A DNA stretch of 39,987 bases from Candidatus Omnitrophota bacterium (GCA_016214265.1 JACROU010000022.1:1-39987); one strand, 5' to 3'; counted from the first letter of the stretch, positions 16,045 to 24,249 are shown. Numbers and translations: made by a program. Notes: a model not told the origin generated them from the sequence alone.

Positions 16045-16269
16045 ATGTCTTATGTTCCACTCGAGAAAATGATTGAAAATTGCCCGAGCCTTTTCAAATT
16101 GGTGCTGGGAGCCGCGGAAAGAGCTAACGAGATTAATTCTGGCGCTGAACCGCTGGTGAAAAGTTCCTCAAAAAAAGTGACCACCATCGCGATGGAAGAA
16201 ATTGTCGCGGGGAAAGTAAAAGTTACGCCCGGAACCGGAAAAAAATCCAAAGCGAAAAAAGAAGAATAG
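16045..16269 (+). CDS. rpoZ: DNA-directed RNA polymerase omega subunit
   Basis: This 74-residue protein has the omega pattern: SLFKLVLGAAERANEINSG, then LVKSSSKKVTTIAMEEIVAGKVKV, and a lysine-rich tail. Omega assists assembly of the beta-prime subunit. AGGAGG lies before the ATG at 16045, within the end of gmk. Position immediately after gmk is the common arrangement. Confidence 0.9.
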   Translation: MSYVPLEKMIENCPSLFKLVLGAAERANEINSGAEPLVKSSSKKVTTIAMEEIVAGKVKVTPGTGKKSKAKKEE

Positions 16270-16276
16270 AGAAAAG

Positions 16277-16293
16277 AAGGGAGCCGCTACCTT
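16277..16293. repeat. Degenerate copy of repeat family C
   Basis: AAGGGAGCCGCTACCTT resembles the palindrome at 7176-7199 with one substitution and one inserted base. It lies in the rpoZ-coaC gap and could form a short hairpin. Confidence 0.4.
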
Positions 16294-16313
16294 GTTTTCC
16301 ATAAAGGTGATTT

Positions 16314-16764
16314 ATGCTGGCGAATAAAAAAATCCTTATTGGGGTTACGGGAAGTATCGCCGCCTACCGGGTTTGCGATCTGATCGAAGAATTGAAAGCC
16401 GACGGCGCTGAAATTCAATGTGTACTGACTGAGGGTGGCCGCCAGTTTATTACCCCAGCTACTTTGCGTGCGCTCTCCGGCCGGCCGGTTTATTCCGATT
16501 TATTCGAGGAGCACGCGTTCTCGAAGCCGCTTCACACGACGCTGGCGGATAATTCTGATTTGATCGTGATTGCTCCTGCCAGCTGTAACGTCATTGCTCG
16601 TATGGCCGCCGGAATTTGCGAAGCTGGCGGCGATTGGATATAACTTTCTGGCGCCCGAAAAGGGGCAACTGGTCTGCGGCCGTTTGGGTGTGGGTCACAT
16701 CGCTTCGCAGGGAAATATTGTCTCCCGAATCAAAGAGCTCATGAATGCCAAGAAAAAACGCTAA
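16314..16764 (+). pseudogene. coaC: Phosphopantothenoylcysteine decarboxylase, broken by internal deletion and frameshift
   Basis: The first part (16314-16643) is clear CoaC flavoprotein: KKILIGVTGSIAAYRVCDLIEEL, LTEGGRQFITPATLRALSG, HTTLADNSDLIVIAPASCNVIARMAAGI. It then stops. The C-terminal part continues in the +1 frame up to 16764: AKLAAIGYNFLAPEKGQLVCGRLGVGHIAS, with the catalytic cysteine in LVCG. Comparison with E. coli Dfp shows that about 34-37 residues are missing at the junction near 16615-16630, including the PAMN substrate-binding segment. The lesion is therefore a deletion of about 100 bases that is not a multiple of three, not a simple frameshift. It could be real or an assembly error. 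The tail overlaps coaB by 20 nt, so CoaC and CoaB were separate proteins here. Confidence 0.8.
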
Positions 16765-17398
16765 ACGTTGCCGGATTTTAGTGACCGCAGGTCCGACCCG
16801 TGAATGGCTCGATCCGGTTCGCTTCATCACGAATCCATCCACCGGCGTTATGGGGTATGAAATTGCCCGGGCCGCCAAGCGCGCGGGACATGCCGTGACG
16901 CTTCTTTCCGGTCCCACGGTGCTCAAGTGCCCTCCCGGAATTCGCTTTATCCCGTTTGAGACCACCGAACAATTGGAGCAGCTGCTGGGCCGCGAGTTTG
17001 GGCGCCACGATGTGCTTTTCATGACCGCCGCGGTGGGGGACTACACGCCGGTTTATCTCGGGAAACACAAAATCAAAAGAAGATCAACGCTTACTGTCCG
17101 TTTTAAACAAACTCCGGATTTACTCGCGAAACTTTCCCGCGTAAAAAAAAATCAGATTATCGTAGGGTTTTGTCTCGAGACGGAACATCTTGCGGCAAAT
17201 GCGGTCAGAAAACTCAGGAAAAAGAATCTCGATTTTATCGTGGCCAATTATTTGGGTAACGGCACCCAGCCGTTTGGCTCCGGCCTCACCAACGTGATTG
17301 TCATTTCGAAGAGTGGATGGGAAAAAGAATTTAACAAAATCACGAAAAGCCGTCTGGCCCGCCAACTATTACGCTGCTTGTGCCGTGAGCCGTTCTGA
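16745..17398 (+). CDS. coaB: Phosphopantothenate-cysteine ligase
   Basis: CoaB joins 4'-phosphopantothenate to cysteine using a nucleotide triphosphate. The 217 residues correspond to the C-terminal half of Dfp proteins: CRILVTAGPTREWLDPVRFITNPSTGVMGYEIA, GHAVTLLSGP, DVLFMTAAVGDYTP, KIKR, KQTPDLLAKL, GFCLETEHL, NLDFIVANYLG. It is a stand-alone CoaB. The ATG at 16745 overlaps the end of the coaC reading frame by 20 nt. Its 3' end overlaps the convergent kinase gene by 30 nt. Confidence 0.93.
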   Translation: MPRKNAKRCRILVTAGPTREWLDPVRFITNPSTGVMGYEIARAAKRAGHAVTLLSGPTVLKCPPGIRFIPFETTEQLEQLLGREFGRHDVLFMTAAVGDYTPVYLGKHKIKRRSTLTVRFKQTPDLLAKLSRVKKNQIIVGFCLETEHLAANAVRKLRKKNLDFIVANYLGNGTQPFGSGLTNVIVISKSGWEKEFNKITKSRLARQLLRCLCREPF

Positions 17399-20300
17399 TT
17401 GAGATTCGAAAACAAATTTATTGATTATTTTGGTTAAAATACTGTAACTCGCGTCAGCGGTATCCAATCGGAACAAATCCATCCATTCATCCCGGTGATT
17501 CAGTCCATAAAATGACACGGTAAGCACGGCTGAGCGATAGCGCGCACTCCGAAAGCGTTTCCGGTCATATTTCACCCGCAAAACGTTTTTGCCCCAATTT
17601 TTGTTGAAAGCGCCATTCACAAAAACAATTTGTTCAGGCCGTAATTTCCGAAATTTCCCCTCCGGGAAAAAGAGGGGGCCGACACGTGTCATCAATCGTC
17701 CGATCAGGTTTTCAAGATCCGTCCGGTTTGTGTCTGCCAGAAGCGGTTTTGAATGGATCAGATAAATATGATGATCGCTCAGCAGTTTCCCGTATTCGTG
17801 TTCCAGCTGTTTCATTAAACTGGAATTGTGAACCAGAAAAACAACAGCCAGCGATTTATTGCTCGCGCGCGGATCTTTTTTGGGGTCCAGAAGCTGATGT
17901 AAGACATTCCGGTCAAATTCCATCACCAGAGGTGAAAAACTTTTTAATGCGTTCGCTTTTTTGCTAATAACTTTCGGAATGCTCGATTGAGCCGGATTTG
18001 GAAATTGAATATTTGTGTTTTCTCCCAAACTTTTCCCCCGTGCCGGTGCTGTCGTTGATGATTTTTTTTGCTGGTTTTGCGGTTGAGCGAAGACGGAAAC
18101 ATAAATTAGCGCAGAAACAGCTGCAGCTGCGCTGATCGCGGCTGAAATCAACAGACCGATCAGAAGCTTGTTCCCGCCGCGTTTTTGTGGCGTCCGTGAC
18201 TTTTCGCCCAAATTGCGCCGGAATACGGCCAAATCGTCCGCAAATTTTTTCGCGTTGGAATAACGGATTGTCTTCAATGTGTTTTCAAATTCTTCCTTGG
18301 ATTTTTTTTCAAGGGATGACAGTTCTTCTTTGGTCGGTCCAAGCGGCGCGGCAATGGCGTGCATGAAAATAGCTTTCAGCTCTTCGGTCCGATTTTCCGG
18401 AAGTCCAAGTTCGTCAAGTAATGAAAGAGATTTTTCCAAAACGCGTTCCCGCTCTCCGTCATCGGTGAGTCTCGAGGCGTATCCCGGGAAAAACTTTTCT
18501 CCTTCCCTGAATGGTATTGCGTGCCGGCCCGTGATCATAAAAAAGAGCGAGGCTGCCAGGGCGTAAATGTCCGCCCGGCCATCCACTTTGCTTGAATCCA
18601 TCGCTTGTTCCGGAGCCATAAATATGGGCGTGCCCATAATTTCGCCTGACTTGGTGACCGATTGCATGCTGTCACCGTCCGTGCTGCCGCGGATGCGTTT
18701 TACCAGCCCCAGATCCAGAACGATGGGAATGTAATCTCCGTGAATATCCCCCAAATCAATTCGTGCCGGCCGAAGCTGTTCACGGTCTTTTTCTTGAACC
18801 AGTTTCAACCCGATGTTGGAGGGCTTGATATCGCGGTGCACCAGTTTTTCTTGATGAAATTCATGCATCGCGGCGGCAATGCGTTGAATCAATTTCAGCG
18901 CCAGCGGGAGGGGAACATGATGGATTTTTTCCATTTGTCCAAATTCATCGGCGACTTCAATGACAGGGCTTTGTTGAATTAAATCCTCAAGCGTTTTGGC
19001 ATTTTCCAAGTATTCCATGACCAGATAAGGCGCTGCGCCGTAACTTGTTTCGACTTCGTCGACATCGAAGAACAGCACAACATGAATTTTGGCAATCAAA
19101 GATCTGACTTGCACCTTGGCCATAGCTTTGGCCTCGATTTTGAAACGTTTGAGCGTGTCCGCTTCTTTTAATCGGTCAGGATGAATCGTTTTGACGGCAA
19201 CGACACGATTACCTTCAGGGGTAATTTGCGTGGCTTTGAATACCATGCCCATCGCGCCTCTAGCGAGAAATGAGACATCGCGGAATTTTCCGGTTTCTAT
19301 CAGTTTTTTCGCGAAGGCATCGGAGTATTCTCTTTCGGATATTTTTGCCGGCGGAGGCGGAGGATCTGGCTCGCTCAACAGCTGATCCACATCGTATTCA
19401 AAAACAGGACTGTCCGGTTCGGCCGGTTTTGCCGCGGGCACGTCCATTGCCGGTTGGATAGCCGTTTCTTCTGGTTTGACCACGTTGGTTTGTTTGCCTG
19501 GTTTCGCCGGCGGGGCGGGCGCTAGCCCCTCGATTTCGATAGCTGCGACAGGCACGCGGCCTGATGAGGGATTTTCACGGAAATAAAGCTGGATACGATA
19601 ACGTTCACCGTTGGACAACATAACCCCGAAATCGGAGGTTCCATTCAATGAGATGGGAACAAGTTTGATATCTTTATGGGGCGGTTTGGGCCACCATTCC
19701 GCACTCGAACCGTTAAGGTTTTCAAACAAAATATAATTACTTCCGCCGGGGATGGCTGACCGGTCAATCGCGTCATAAATTCTTTTGAGAACGCCCACCA
19801 GATTTCGCGTCGTTAAGGTGTTGTTTTTGAAAAGCTGCTGCGCGTAAATTCCCAGGATTTCCTTTTTGATTTCGTCCGGAACCGGTCTTGTTGTTCCGCC
19901 CAGGGACGCCGCTGCCGTTATCTGATCAGGAATCCGGACGCGGATCTTTTTTCCGCGGAACGTAAAACGAAATCCGTCGGGTGACAGTGTGCCGGCAATT
20001 TCTCGCGCGATAGTAAGAGTTTCTGATTTCGGAGAAAGTTTTGCAGCCAGATTGTTTTCGAACTGACGCATGACGGCGGGCGTGTTGGGTATACTGTCTT
20101 TCACGAGTTTGCCGGTTAAGGTCAGCAGGGCGCCCAGCGAATAATCCAACCGCTCGGGCCGCAATGTGCTTTTTCCCTGAAGTCGCGCAAAATAATCGGA
20201 TCTGTCATTATGAATACCTGGTTGCGGCGCGAGGGACGTGTAGGCGATGTGACGGGCTTCGAGCATTTTCTGAATTCCCGGAGTGTGAAATCCGCCGGTG

Positions 20301-21307
20301 ATGACGAAAATGATTTTGTAATTTTCTTTTTCAATTAGCCGAAGGATATTTGCGCCTAACACGCGGTCCCTTTTTTCGGCCAGCGCGTAAAATTCAAACG
20401 CGGGCGTGAGGTATCCGATACCTTGTTTTTGCGAGGCATCCGATACCTTCTTGAGCTCGTTATATTCCTCGCGGGTGAGTGAAATGGAGGCGAGCTTTTC
20501 CAAAAGCTCTAGCTCGCGGTCGGCCCGCGCCAATTTTTTTTCTTCAATAGTGCGTGGGAGCGCTTGGCGCAGGACAAGCTCCAGCTCGCTGATTTGCCGG
20601 AAAAGGTCGATTTCAAGAGGGGGTTTTGTTTGTCCGATGGTGGGGTATTTGCCCATGTCGATATGTTTGAGTTTGGCCAACTGTCTTAGAACAGACAGAT
20701 GAAGAAAAAGCGTGGAACTGTCTTTCGCGAACCGTGTCCGGCTGGTTTCCAGATCCAGCATGGGCTTGCCGTAAACACGTTTCTTTTTCTTTTCAATATC
20801 GCTTCGAATTTTCTGGAGTTCGCCGAGACATTTGCTTTGATGTGGATAAAAATTCCGGAACGCGACGAGGTTTTTCTGATAAAGCGCAGGGTCTTCGATT
20901 CCGGTGAGCCGGGCGTCCGGCGCGTCGTTTGCGGCAAAAAATTCAGCGCCGTCAATTTTACCGCTTTTCAGGAAAGATTCAGAAACGTTTCTGCGAATAT
21001 GTTCGATGGGAAACGCGCGGAAGACAACGGGATCGATGTCTGTGCCAAACGGAGTTCCCTCAAGGGCGATGACGGCATCGGCCCGGTTGTGCTCCCGATA
21101 AATCCGGCTGAGCTCGCGCACGATATTTTCTTGAGATTCGTAATTAGCGTGCGCTTCTTGAATCAGGACAACGACAGGTGTGTTTTCCGCAGCCGGAATT
21201 TGGGCGCCGGCCGGCTGTTGTGTGGCCAGAGTGCTTATCGTGAAGAAAATGACCGTCAGGGTGGAGCAAATTTTTAAACAAATCCTTTTGCGACTTTTAC
21301 GAACCAA
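17369..21307 (-). CDS. Secreted-type TraB/ChaN-like domain fused to Ser/Thr protein kinase and C-terminal domain
   Basis: This is a single 1312-residue frame. Residues 10-31 are hydrophobic and followed by AGA-Q at 33-36, a good signal peptidase I site. Residues about 44-360 resemble the TIKI/TraB/ChaN/EreA-type fold: VVVLIQEAHANYESQENIV, IALEGTPFG and ITGGFH at 336-341. A proline-rich linker (595-655) leads to a Hanks-type kinase (about 675-940) with an intact catalytic set: G684/G687 loop, K706, HRDIKPSN (824-831), DLG instead of DFG (865-867), and MAPEQ (897-901). A hydrophobic helix at 1049-1074 and a 240-residue C-terminal domain of unknown type follow. Helix order puts the kinase outside the cytoplasm. 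The start is TTG. Two tRNA genes lie upstream on the same strand. Confidence 0.88.
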   Translation of the reverse strand: MVRKSRKRICLKICSTLTVIFFTISTLATQQPAGAQIPAAENTPVVVLIQEAHANYESQENIVRELSRIYREHNRADAVIALEGTPFGTDIDPVVFRAFPIEHIRRNVSESFLKSGKIDGAEFFAANDAPDARLTGIEDPALYQKNLVAFRNFYPHQSKCLGELQKIRSDIEKKKKRVYGKPMLDLETSRTRFAKDSSTLFLHLSVLRQLAKLKHIDMGKYPTIGQTKPPLEIDLFRQISELELVLRQALPRTIEEKKLARADRELELLEKLASISLTREEYNELKKVSDASQKQGIGYLTPAFEFYALAEKRDRVLGANILRLIEKENYKIIFVITGGFHTPGIQKMLEARHIAYTSLAPQPGIHNDRSDYFARLQGKSTLRPERLDYSLGALLTLTGKLVKDSIPNTPAVMRQFENNLAAKLSPKSETLTIAREIAGTLSPDGFRFTFRGKKIRVRIPDQITAAASLGGTTRPVPDEIKKEILGIYAQQLFKNNTLTTRNLVGVLKRIYDAIDRSAIPGGSNYILFENLNGSSAEWWPKPPHKDIKLVPISLNGTSDFGVMLSNGERYRIQLYFRENPSSGRVPVAAIEIEGLAPAPPAKPGKQTNVVKPEETAIQPAMDVPAAKPAEPDSPVFEYDVDQLLSEPDPPPPPAKISEREYSDAFAKKLIETGKFRDVSFLARGAMGMVFKATQITPEGNRVVAVKTIHPDRLKEADTLKRFKIEAKAMAKVQVRSLIAKIHVVLFFDVDEVETSYGAAPYLVMEYLENAKTLEDLIQQSPVIEVADEFGQMEKIHHVPLPLALKLIQRIAAAMHEFHQEKLVHRDIKPSNIGLKLVQEKDREQLRPARIDLGDIHGDYIPIVLDLGLVKRIRGSTDGDSMQSVTKSGEIMGTPIFMAPEQAMDSSKVDGRADIYALAASLFFMITGRHAIPFREGEKFFPGYASRLTDDGERERVLEKSLSLLDELGLPENRTEELKAIFMHAIAAPLGPTKEELSSLEKKSKEEFENTLKTIRYSNAKKFADDLAVFRRNLGEKSRTPQKRGGNKLLIGLLISAAISAAAAVSALIYVSVFAQPQNQQKKSSTTAPARGKSLGENTNIQFPNPAQSSIPKVISKKANALKSFSPLVMEFDRNVLHQLLDPKKDPRASNKSLAVVFLVHNSSLMKQLEHEYGKLLSDHHIYLIHSKPLLADTNRTDLENLIGRLMTRVGPLFFPEGKFRKLRPEQIVFVNGAFNKNWGKNVLRVKYDRKRFRSARYRSAVLTVSFYGLNHRDEWMDLFRLDTADASYSILTKIINKFVFESQSERLTAQAA

Positions 21308-21389
21308 CGGATTAGAGGTTCCTTTCCATGGAAAATATTGCTCAAATATAGCACATCTTTTAAAAAAGTGGGGGGAGGGGGTGAAAAAC

Positions 21390-21476
21390 TGCCGGAGACC
21401 GGAATTGAACCGGTACGGGAATTATATTCCCTTGGGATTTTAAGTCCCATGCGTCTGCCAGTTCCGCCACTCCGGC
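21390..21476 (-). tRNA. tRNA-Leu (anticodon UAA)
   Basis: The reverse complement folds into a class II tRNA of 87 nt. GCCGGAG pairs with CTCCGGC with A as discriminator. The anticodon stem-loop GGGA-CTTAAAA-TCCC has TAA at 34-36. The long variable arm (AAGGGAATATAATTCCC) and the GGTTCAATTCC T loop are present. CCA is not encoded. The anticodon reads UUA. Confidence 0.95.
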
Positions 21477-21494
21477 ATGAAAAGCCGTGCTTCA

Positions 21495-21557
21495 TCATTC
21501 GTACTTCGTACCTCGAAAAGCGGTAACGAAGTACGAGGTACTAAGTACGAAGTACTG
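21495..21557. repeat. Reiterated GTAC-rich repeat between two tRNA genes
   Basis: The gap contains repeats of AGTACGAAGTAC/AGTACGAGGTAC type. TCGTACTTCGTACCTCG at 21499-21515 is inverted relative to CGAAGTACGAGGTACT and AAGTACGAAGTACT at 21527-21556, so a long hairpin is possible. It may separate or process the tRNA transcripts, but that is inference. Confidence 0.65.
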
Positions 21558-21565
21558 CAGTAAAA

Positions 21566-21640
21566 TGGAGGCACCGATCGGAATCGAACCGATGTATAAG
21601 AGTTTTGCAGACTCTTGCCTTACCGCTTGGCGACGGTGCC
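21566..21640 (-). tRNA. tRNA-Cys (anticodon GCA)
   Basis: The reverse complement starts GGCACCG and ends CGGTGCC plus TCCA, giving a 7-bp acceptor stem with encoded CCA. The anticodon stem-loop is AGAGT-CTGCAAA-ACTCT with GCA. The GGTTCGATTCC T loop is canonical. At 75 nt with CCA it is a standard tRNA. Confidence 0.96.
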
Positions 21641-21654
21641 ATAAAAGGAAGGGT

Positions 21655-21682
21655 ATTCTAGCGGTGCGAATGCAAAAGTCAA
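21655..21682 (-). promoter_or_regulatory. Probable promoter for tRNA-Cys/tRNA-Leu
   Basis: On the minus strand TTGACT (21677-21682) and TAGAAT (21655-21660) are 16 bases apart, 15 bases upstream of the tRNA-Cys 5' end. Both hexamers differ from consensus by one base. Confidence 0.65.
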
Positions 21683-21774
21683 AGGTCGAATAGTACGTGT
21701 CGATAATATACGGAAGTTGATAGCCTGTTTGAATAAGACCATCATTTTTTTCGTCCAATTGCGAAGGATAGGGC

Positions 21775-22359
21775 ATGGAGCGTCAGTCGGATCTAGATCG
21801 AAAGCTTGTCGAGAGGGCACGCGGCGGGGATGCGCGGGCTTTCCGTGAGCTCTTTGATAAATACGAAAAGCGCGTGTATGTGATCTGCTACGGCATAGTT
21901 CGTCATCGGGAAGACGCACTGGATTTGGTTCAGGAAACCTTCATCAAAACCTACAAATCGCTCGCGTATTTCCGTCATGAGGCTAACTTTTACACGTGGC
22001 TGTACCGCATCGCTTCGAACTCGTGCCTGGATTTTTTAAGAAAGAGAAAGCGCGAAAAAAATCCGGTGCCTCTGGCCGAGGAATTGGGAGCGGATCCTGA
22101 AACGGGAGATAAAGAGGGTGCGATCGTGAAAAGTACCGATAATCCGCGTGAGACCGTGGTGCGCAAAGAGCTTGCTGTCCAAATTGAAGCGGCAATTCAG
22201 TCTCTGCCGCCGGATCATCGCTCGGTGGTGCTGCTCCGGGAGGTGGAAAAATTAAGTTATGACGAAATTGCGAAAATCCTCGGCATTCAAGTGGGCACCG
22301 TGATGTCGCGGCTTTTTTATGCGCGAAAAAAACTCGCGGAAAAATTAAAAGGGACGTGA
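21775..22359 (+). CDS. ECF-family RNA polymerase sigma factor
   Basis: This is a 194-residue group 4 (RpoE/SigW-like) sigma factor. Region 2 spans about residues 10-80: LVERARGGDARAFRELFDKYEKRVY, DALDLVQETFIKTYKSLAYFRHEANFYTWLYRIASNSCLDFLRKRKR. A charged linker follows. Region 4 (about 130-190) contains SLPPDHRSVVLLREVEKLSYDEIAKILGIQVGTVMSRLFYARKKL. It directs polymerase to a regulon probably linked to envelope stress. The following gene, overlapping by four bases, encodes its likely anti-sigma factor. Confidence 0.94.
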   Translation: MERQSDLDRKLVERARGGDARAFRELFDKYEKRVYVICYGIVRHREDALDLVQETFIKTYKSLAYFRHEANFYTWLYRIASNSCLDFLRKRKREKNPVPLAEELGADPETGDKEGAIVKSTDNPRETVVRKELAVQIEAAIQSLPPDHRSVVLLREVEKLSYDEIAKILGIQVGTVMSRLFYARKKLAEKLKGT

Positions 22360-22892
22360 ACACAATGGGGCTTTTTTTCTGGAATAAACATCTGAGTTTT
22401 GAGGAATTAAATCTGGCGCTCGACGGCGAGTTGAAAAATGATCGCAAGACCACTGCCGATAAGCACTTGACGAAATGTCATACCTGTGCTCAACAATTCT
22501 CCGAGCTCCAGAATCTGAGTCAATCCATTGAACAGGCGGGGCGTGACATGGAACAGTTCGCGGATCCCGCGTCCGTCTGGCAGGGCGTTGAGGAAGCGAT
22601 TCGCGAAAAGAAGCGCGTTCGCTTGAGCTGGCGCGAACGTTTCGGCGTTTCATTTCCGGTTTTGGTGGCGCGTCCGGCGCTTGCGTTTTCCATTGTTGCG
22701 ATGATTTTAGTATTCACATTTTTTGTTTTTCAGCGGGGAACTTTGGCCGAAAACGAAGCCACGATCAATTCGGTGACATCAGAAAATAAATTGGTAATGA
22801 TCTTTAAAACTAAAGAACGTAATATTACGGTGATTTGGCTTGCAGATCAGCCGGCAATCGCTGTGCCGCCGCCGGTGGTCAATCATCAGTAG
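22356..22892 (+). CDS. Zinc-finger anti-sigma factor with one membrane helix
   Basis: The 178 residues have a cytoplasmic N-terminal ZAS-like motif (DKHLTKCHTCAQQF, H-x3-C-x2-C), a linker, one transmembrane helix (about 108-127, LAFSIVAMILVFTFFVF) and a short extracytoplasmic tail. It is expected to bind and silence the sigma factor upstream until an envelope signal releases it. The GTG at 22356 overlaps the sigma stop; an ATG at 22365 is an alternative. The tail includes a strand-like KLVMIFKTKERNITVIWL segment. Confidence 0.88.
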   Translation: MNTMGLFFWNKHLSFEELNLALDGELKNDRKTTADKHLTKCHTCAQQFSELQNLSQSIEQAGRDMEQFADPASVWQGVEEAIREKKRVRLSWRERFGVSFPVLVARPALAFSIVAMILVFTFFVFQRGTLAENEATINSVTSENKLVMIFKTKERNITVIWLADQPAIAVPPPVVNHQ

Positions 22893-22918
22893 TATCCATT
22901 TCAGGGAGGAGCAGGGTT

Positions 22919-23386
22919 ATGACATTAAGAAATAAATCAATTTCTATTTTTACATCAATGGCGCTTGCCGTGAGTTTGTTTGCGGTTCCGACTGCGATAG
23001 CCCAGGAGAGCGTTTCCGCGCAAATTTCCGTGATTGTGGCGCTGGCGATTCCGGGTGGAGATAAGGTGGATCCGCGTCTTAGCGCCATTGAATCAGAGCT
23101 GAACAACACGTTCCGAAAATCTTCATACGAGCAATTGGAAGAAATGCGTTTTGATTTGGCGTCGCAGCAAATAGAAAGCCGGCCACTTCCCGGAGGGGGC
23201 GAGCTGGGTGTTCAGCTGGTCGGGGCAGATCCGGGACGGTTTACTCTGAATGTGACTATCATTTCAAACGGAACTCAGGTACTTAATACCAATTTTACGA
23301 TTGCCAGGGGAGGAACTATTATTGTTGGCGGACCTTCGTATAAAGAGGGTAATTTGGTGCTGGCCATTAAGGCAAGTGGAAAATAA
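22919..23386 (+). CDS. Secreted protein of unknown function in the sigma-factor operon
   Basis: The 155 residues start with a Sec signal peptide (hydrophobic stretch about 10-25, cleavage after AIA, before QES). The mature part has a short helix region (RLSAIESELNNTFRKSSYEQLEEM) and then beta-rich sequence ending GGTIIVGGPSYKEGNLVLAIKA. I do not recognise the family. The ATG at 22919 has GGGAGGA upstream; earlier in-frame ATGs overlap the anti-sigma gene. It lies 26 bases after the anti-sigma stop, so it is probably a periplasmic or surface partner of that system. Confidence 0.8.
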   Translation: MTLRNKSISIFTSMALAVSLFAVPTAIAQESVSAQISVIVALAIPGGDKVDPRLSAIESELNNTFRKSSYEQLEEMRFDLASQQIESRPLPGGGELGVQLVGADPGRFTLNVTIISNGTQVLNTNFTIARGGTIIVGGPSYKEGNLVLAIKASGK

Positions 23387-23456
23387 TTGAATAATTATTA
23401 ATGTCCCGCGTCCTAACTGTAGTAGCTGCCGTGAAAAATGGCATGGTAAAAAAAGC

Positions 23457-23484
23457 TTGTCAAAGAGTATTTTGAAGATAGAAT
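23457..23484 (+). promoter_or_regulatory. Probable sigma-70 promoter of the CBM-like protein gene
   Basis: TTGTCA (23457-23462) and TAGAAT (23479-23484) with a 16-base spacer lie 55 bases before the ATG at 23539, whose AAAGGAG is at 23522-23528. The gene therefore seems transcribed separately from the sigma-factor operon. Confidence 0.55.
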
Positions 23485-23538
23485 AACGTAAATTTTTCTC
23501 GAAGATCGGCTTTGATTTACCTGAAAGGAGATTTTCAA

Positions 23539-24231
23539 ATGAAGAAGGGCTTAATTGGAATTATCAGTTTAATAATGGTGGGTGGATTGGCGTTGTCAAT
23601 TCCTGCCATGAGTTATGCGCAGACCGCCGAGCCGCAAGCTCCCGCTCCTGCCGCAAATGAAACTAAAGCGCAAGATGTTGCGACCGCACCCGCCGCCAAA
23701 GCTGCAGGTGGAGGACAGGAATTAATCATTGCTGACTTCGATACCGGTGACAAACCCAACAATTTAGGCGGAGATTTCGGAACTTGGGATAAGGATCCCA
23801 ACGATGACACGCAATCAATTACGTCTGCGTTTGTTCAAGATGATGCCAAGGGAAATCCTGGCGGGTATGCGCTTCGCCTCGATTACGATGTTGATTCCCC
23901 GAATCCTGCGTACAACGGATTTTGGATGAAACTTGAAGGCGCCGATGCCACTCCGTACAACACGATTAATTTCTACATCAAGGGCGATGCTGAAAAAGGA
24001 TTCACCAAACGGGCGAAGATCGAATTGAAAGATCAAACCAACAAACCATCCGCTTACATTGTCAGCGGAATTACCGATCAATGGCAGAAGATCTCTATTC
24101 CTTTCGAGAAATTCCGTCGTATTACCGATTGGTCAAAAATGAACGAGTTTGTGCTTGTGTTTGATGATATTAATTCAAACCCGAAAACAGGTTCTGTTGA
24201 AATCGACGACATTTCATTTTCGGCGGAGTAG
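23539..24231 (+). CDS. Secreted carbohydrate-binding-like (CBM11/CIA30-type) protein
   Basis: The 230 residues open with a signal peptide (MKKGLIGIISLIMVGGLAL...SYAQ, cut near residue 28) and a low-complexity Ala/Pro linker (about 30-60). The rest is a single jelly-roll-like domain: IIADFDTGDKPNNLGGDFGTW, GGYALRLDYDVD, NGFWMKLEG, YNTINFYIKGD, KIELKD, WQKISIPFEKF and EFVLVFDD. This pattern is shared by CBM11 and CIA30-type galactose-binding folds. It may bind glycans at the surface; no enzyme domain is attached. AAAGGAG supports the ATG at 23539. A strong terminator follows. Confidence 0.8.
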   Translation: MKKGLIGIISLIMVGGLALSIPAMSYAQTAEPQAPAPAANETKAQDVATAPAAKAAGGGQELIIADFDTGDKPNNLGGDFGTWDKDPNDDTQSITSAFVQDDAKGNPGGYALRLDYDVDSPNPAYNGFWMKLEGADATPYNTINFYIKGDAEKGFTKRAKIELKDQTNKPSAYIVSGITDQWQKISIPFEKFRRITDWSKMNEFVLVFDDINSNPKTGSVEIDDISFSAE

Positions 24232-24249
24232 GTTTATTTAAAGCTTGAG

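Noticed and set aside
21495..21557. CRISPR-like or tandem array between tRNA genes
   Set aside because: Units are short, irregular and in both orientations, with no spacers.
21700..21740. GGAAGTT followed by AAGACC upstream of the ECF sigma gene as an autoregulated ECF promoter
   Set aside because: The -35 is close to GGAACTT but the -10 side does not match any ECF pattern I know, so it is too weak to report as a promoter.
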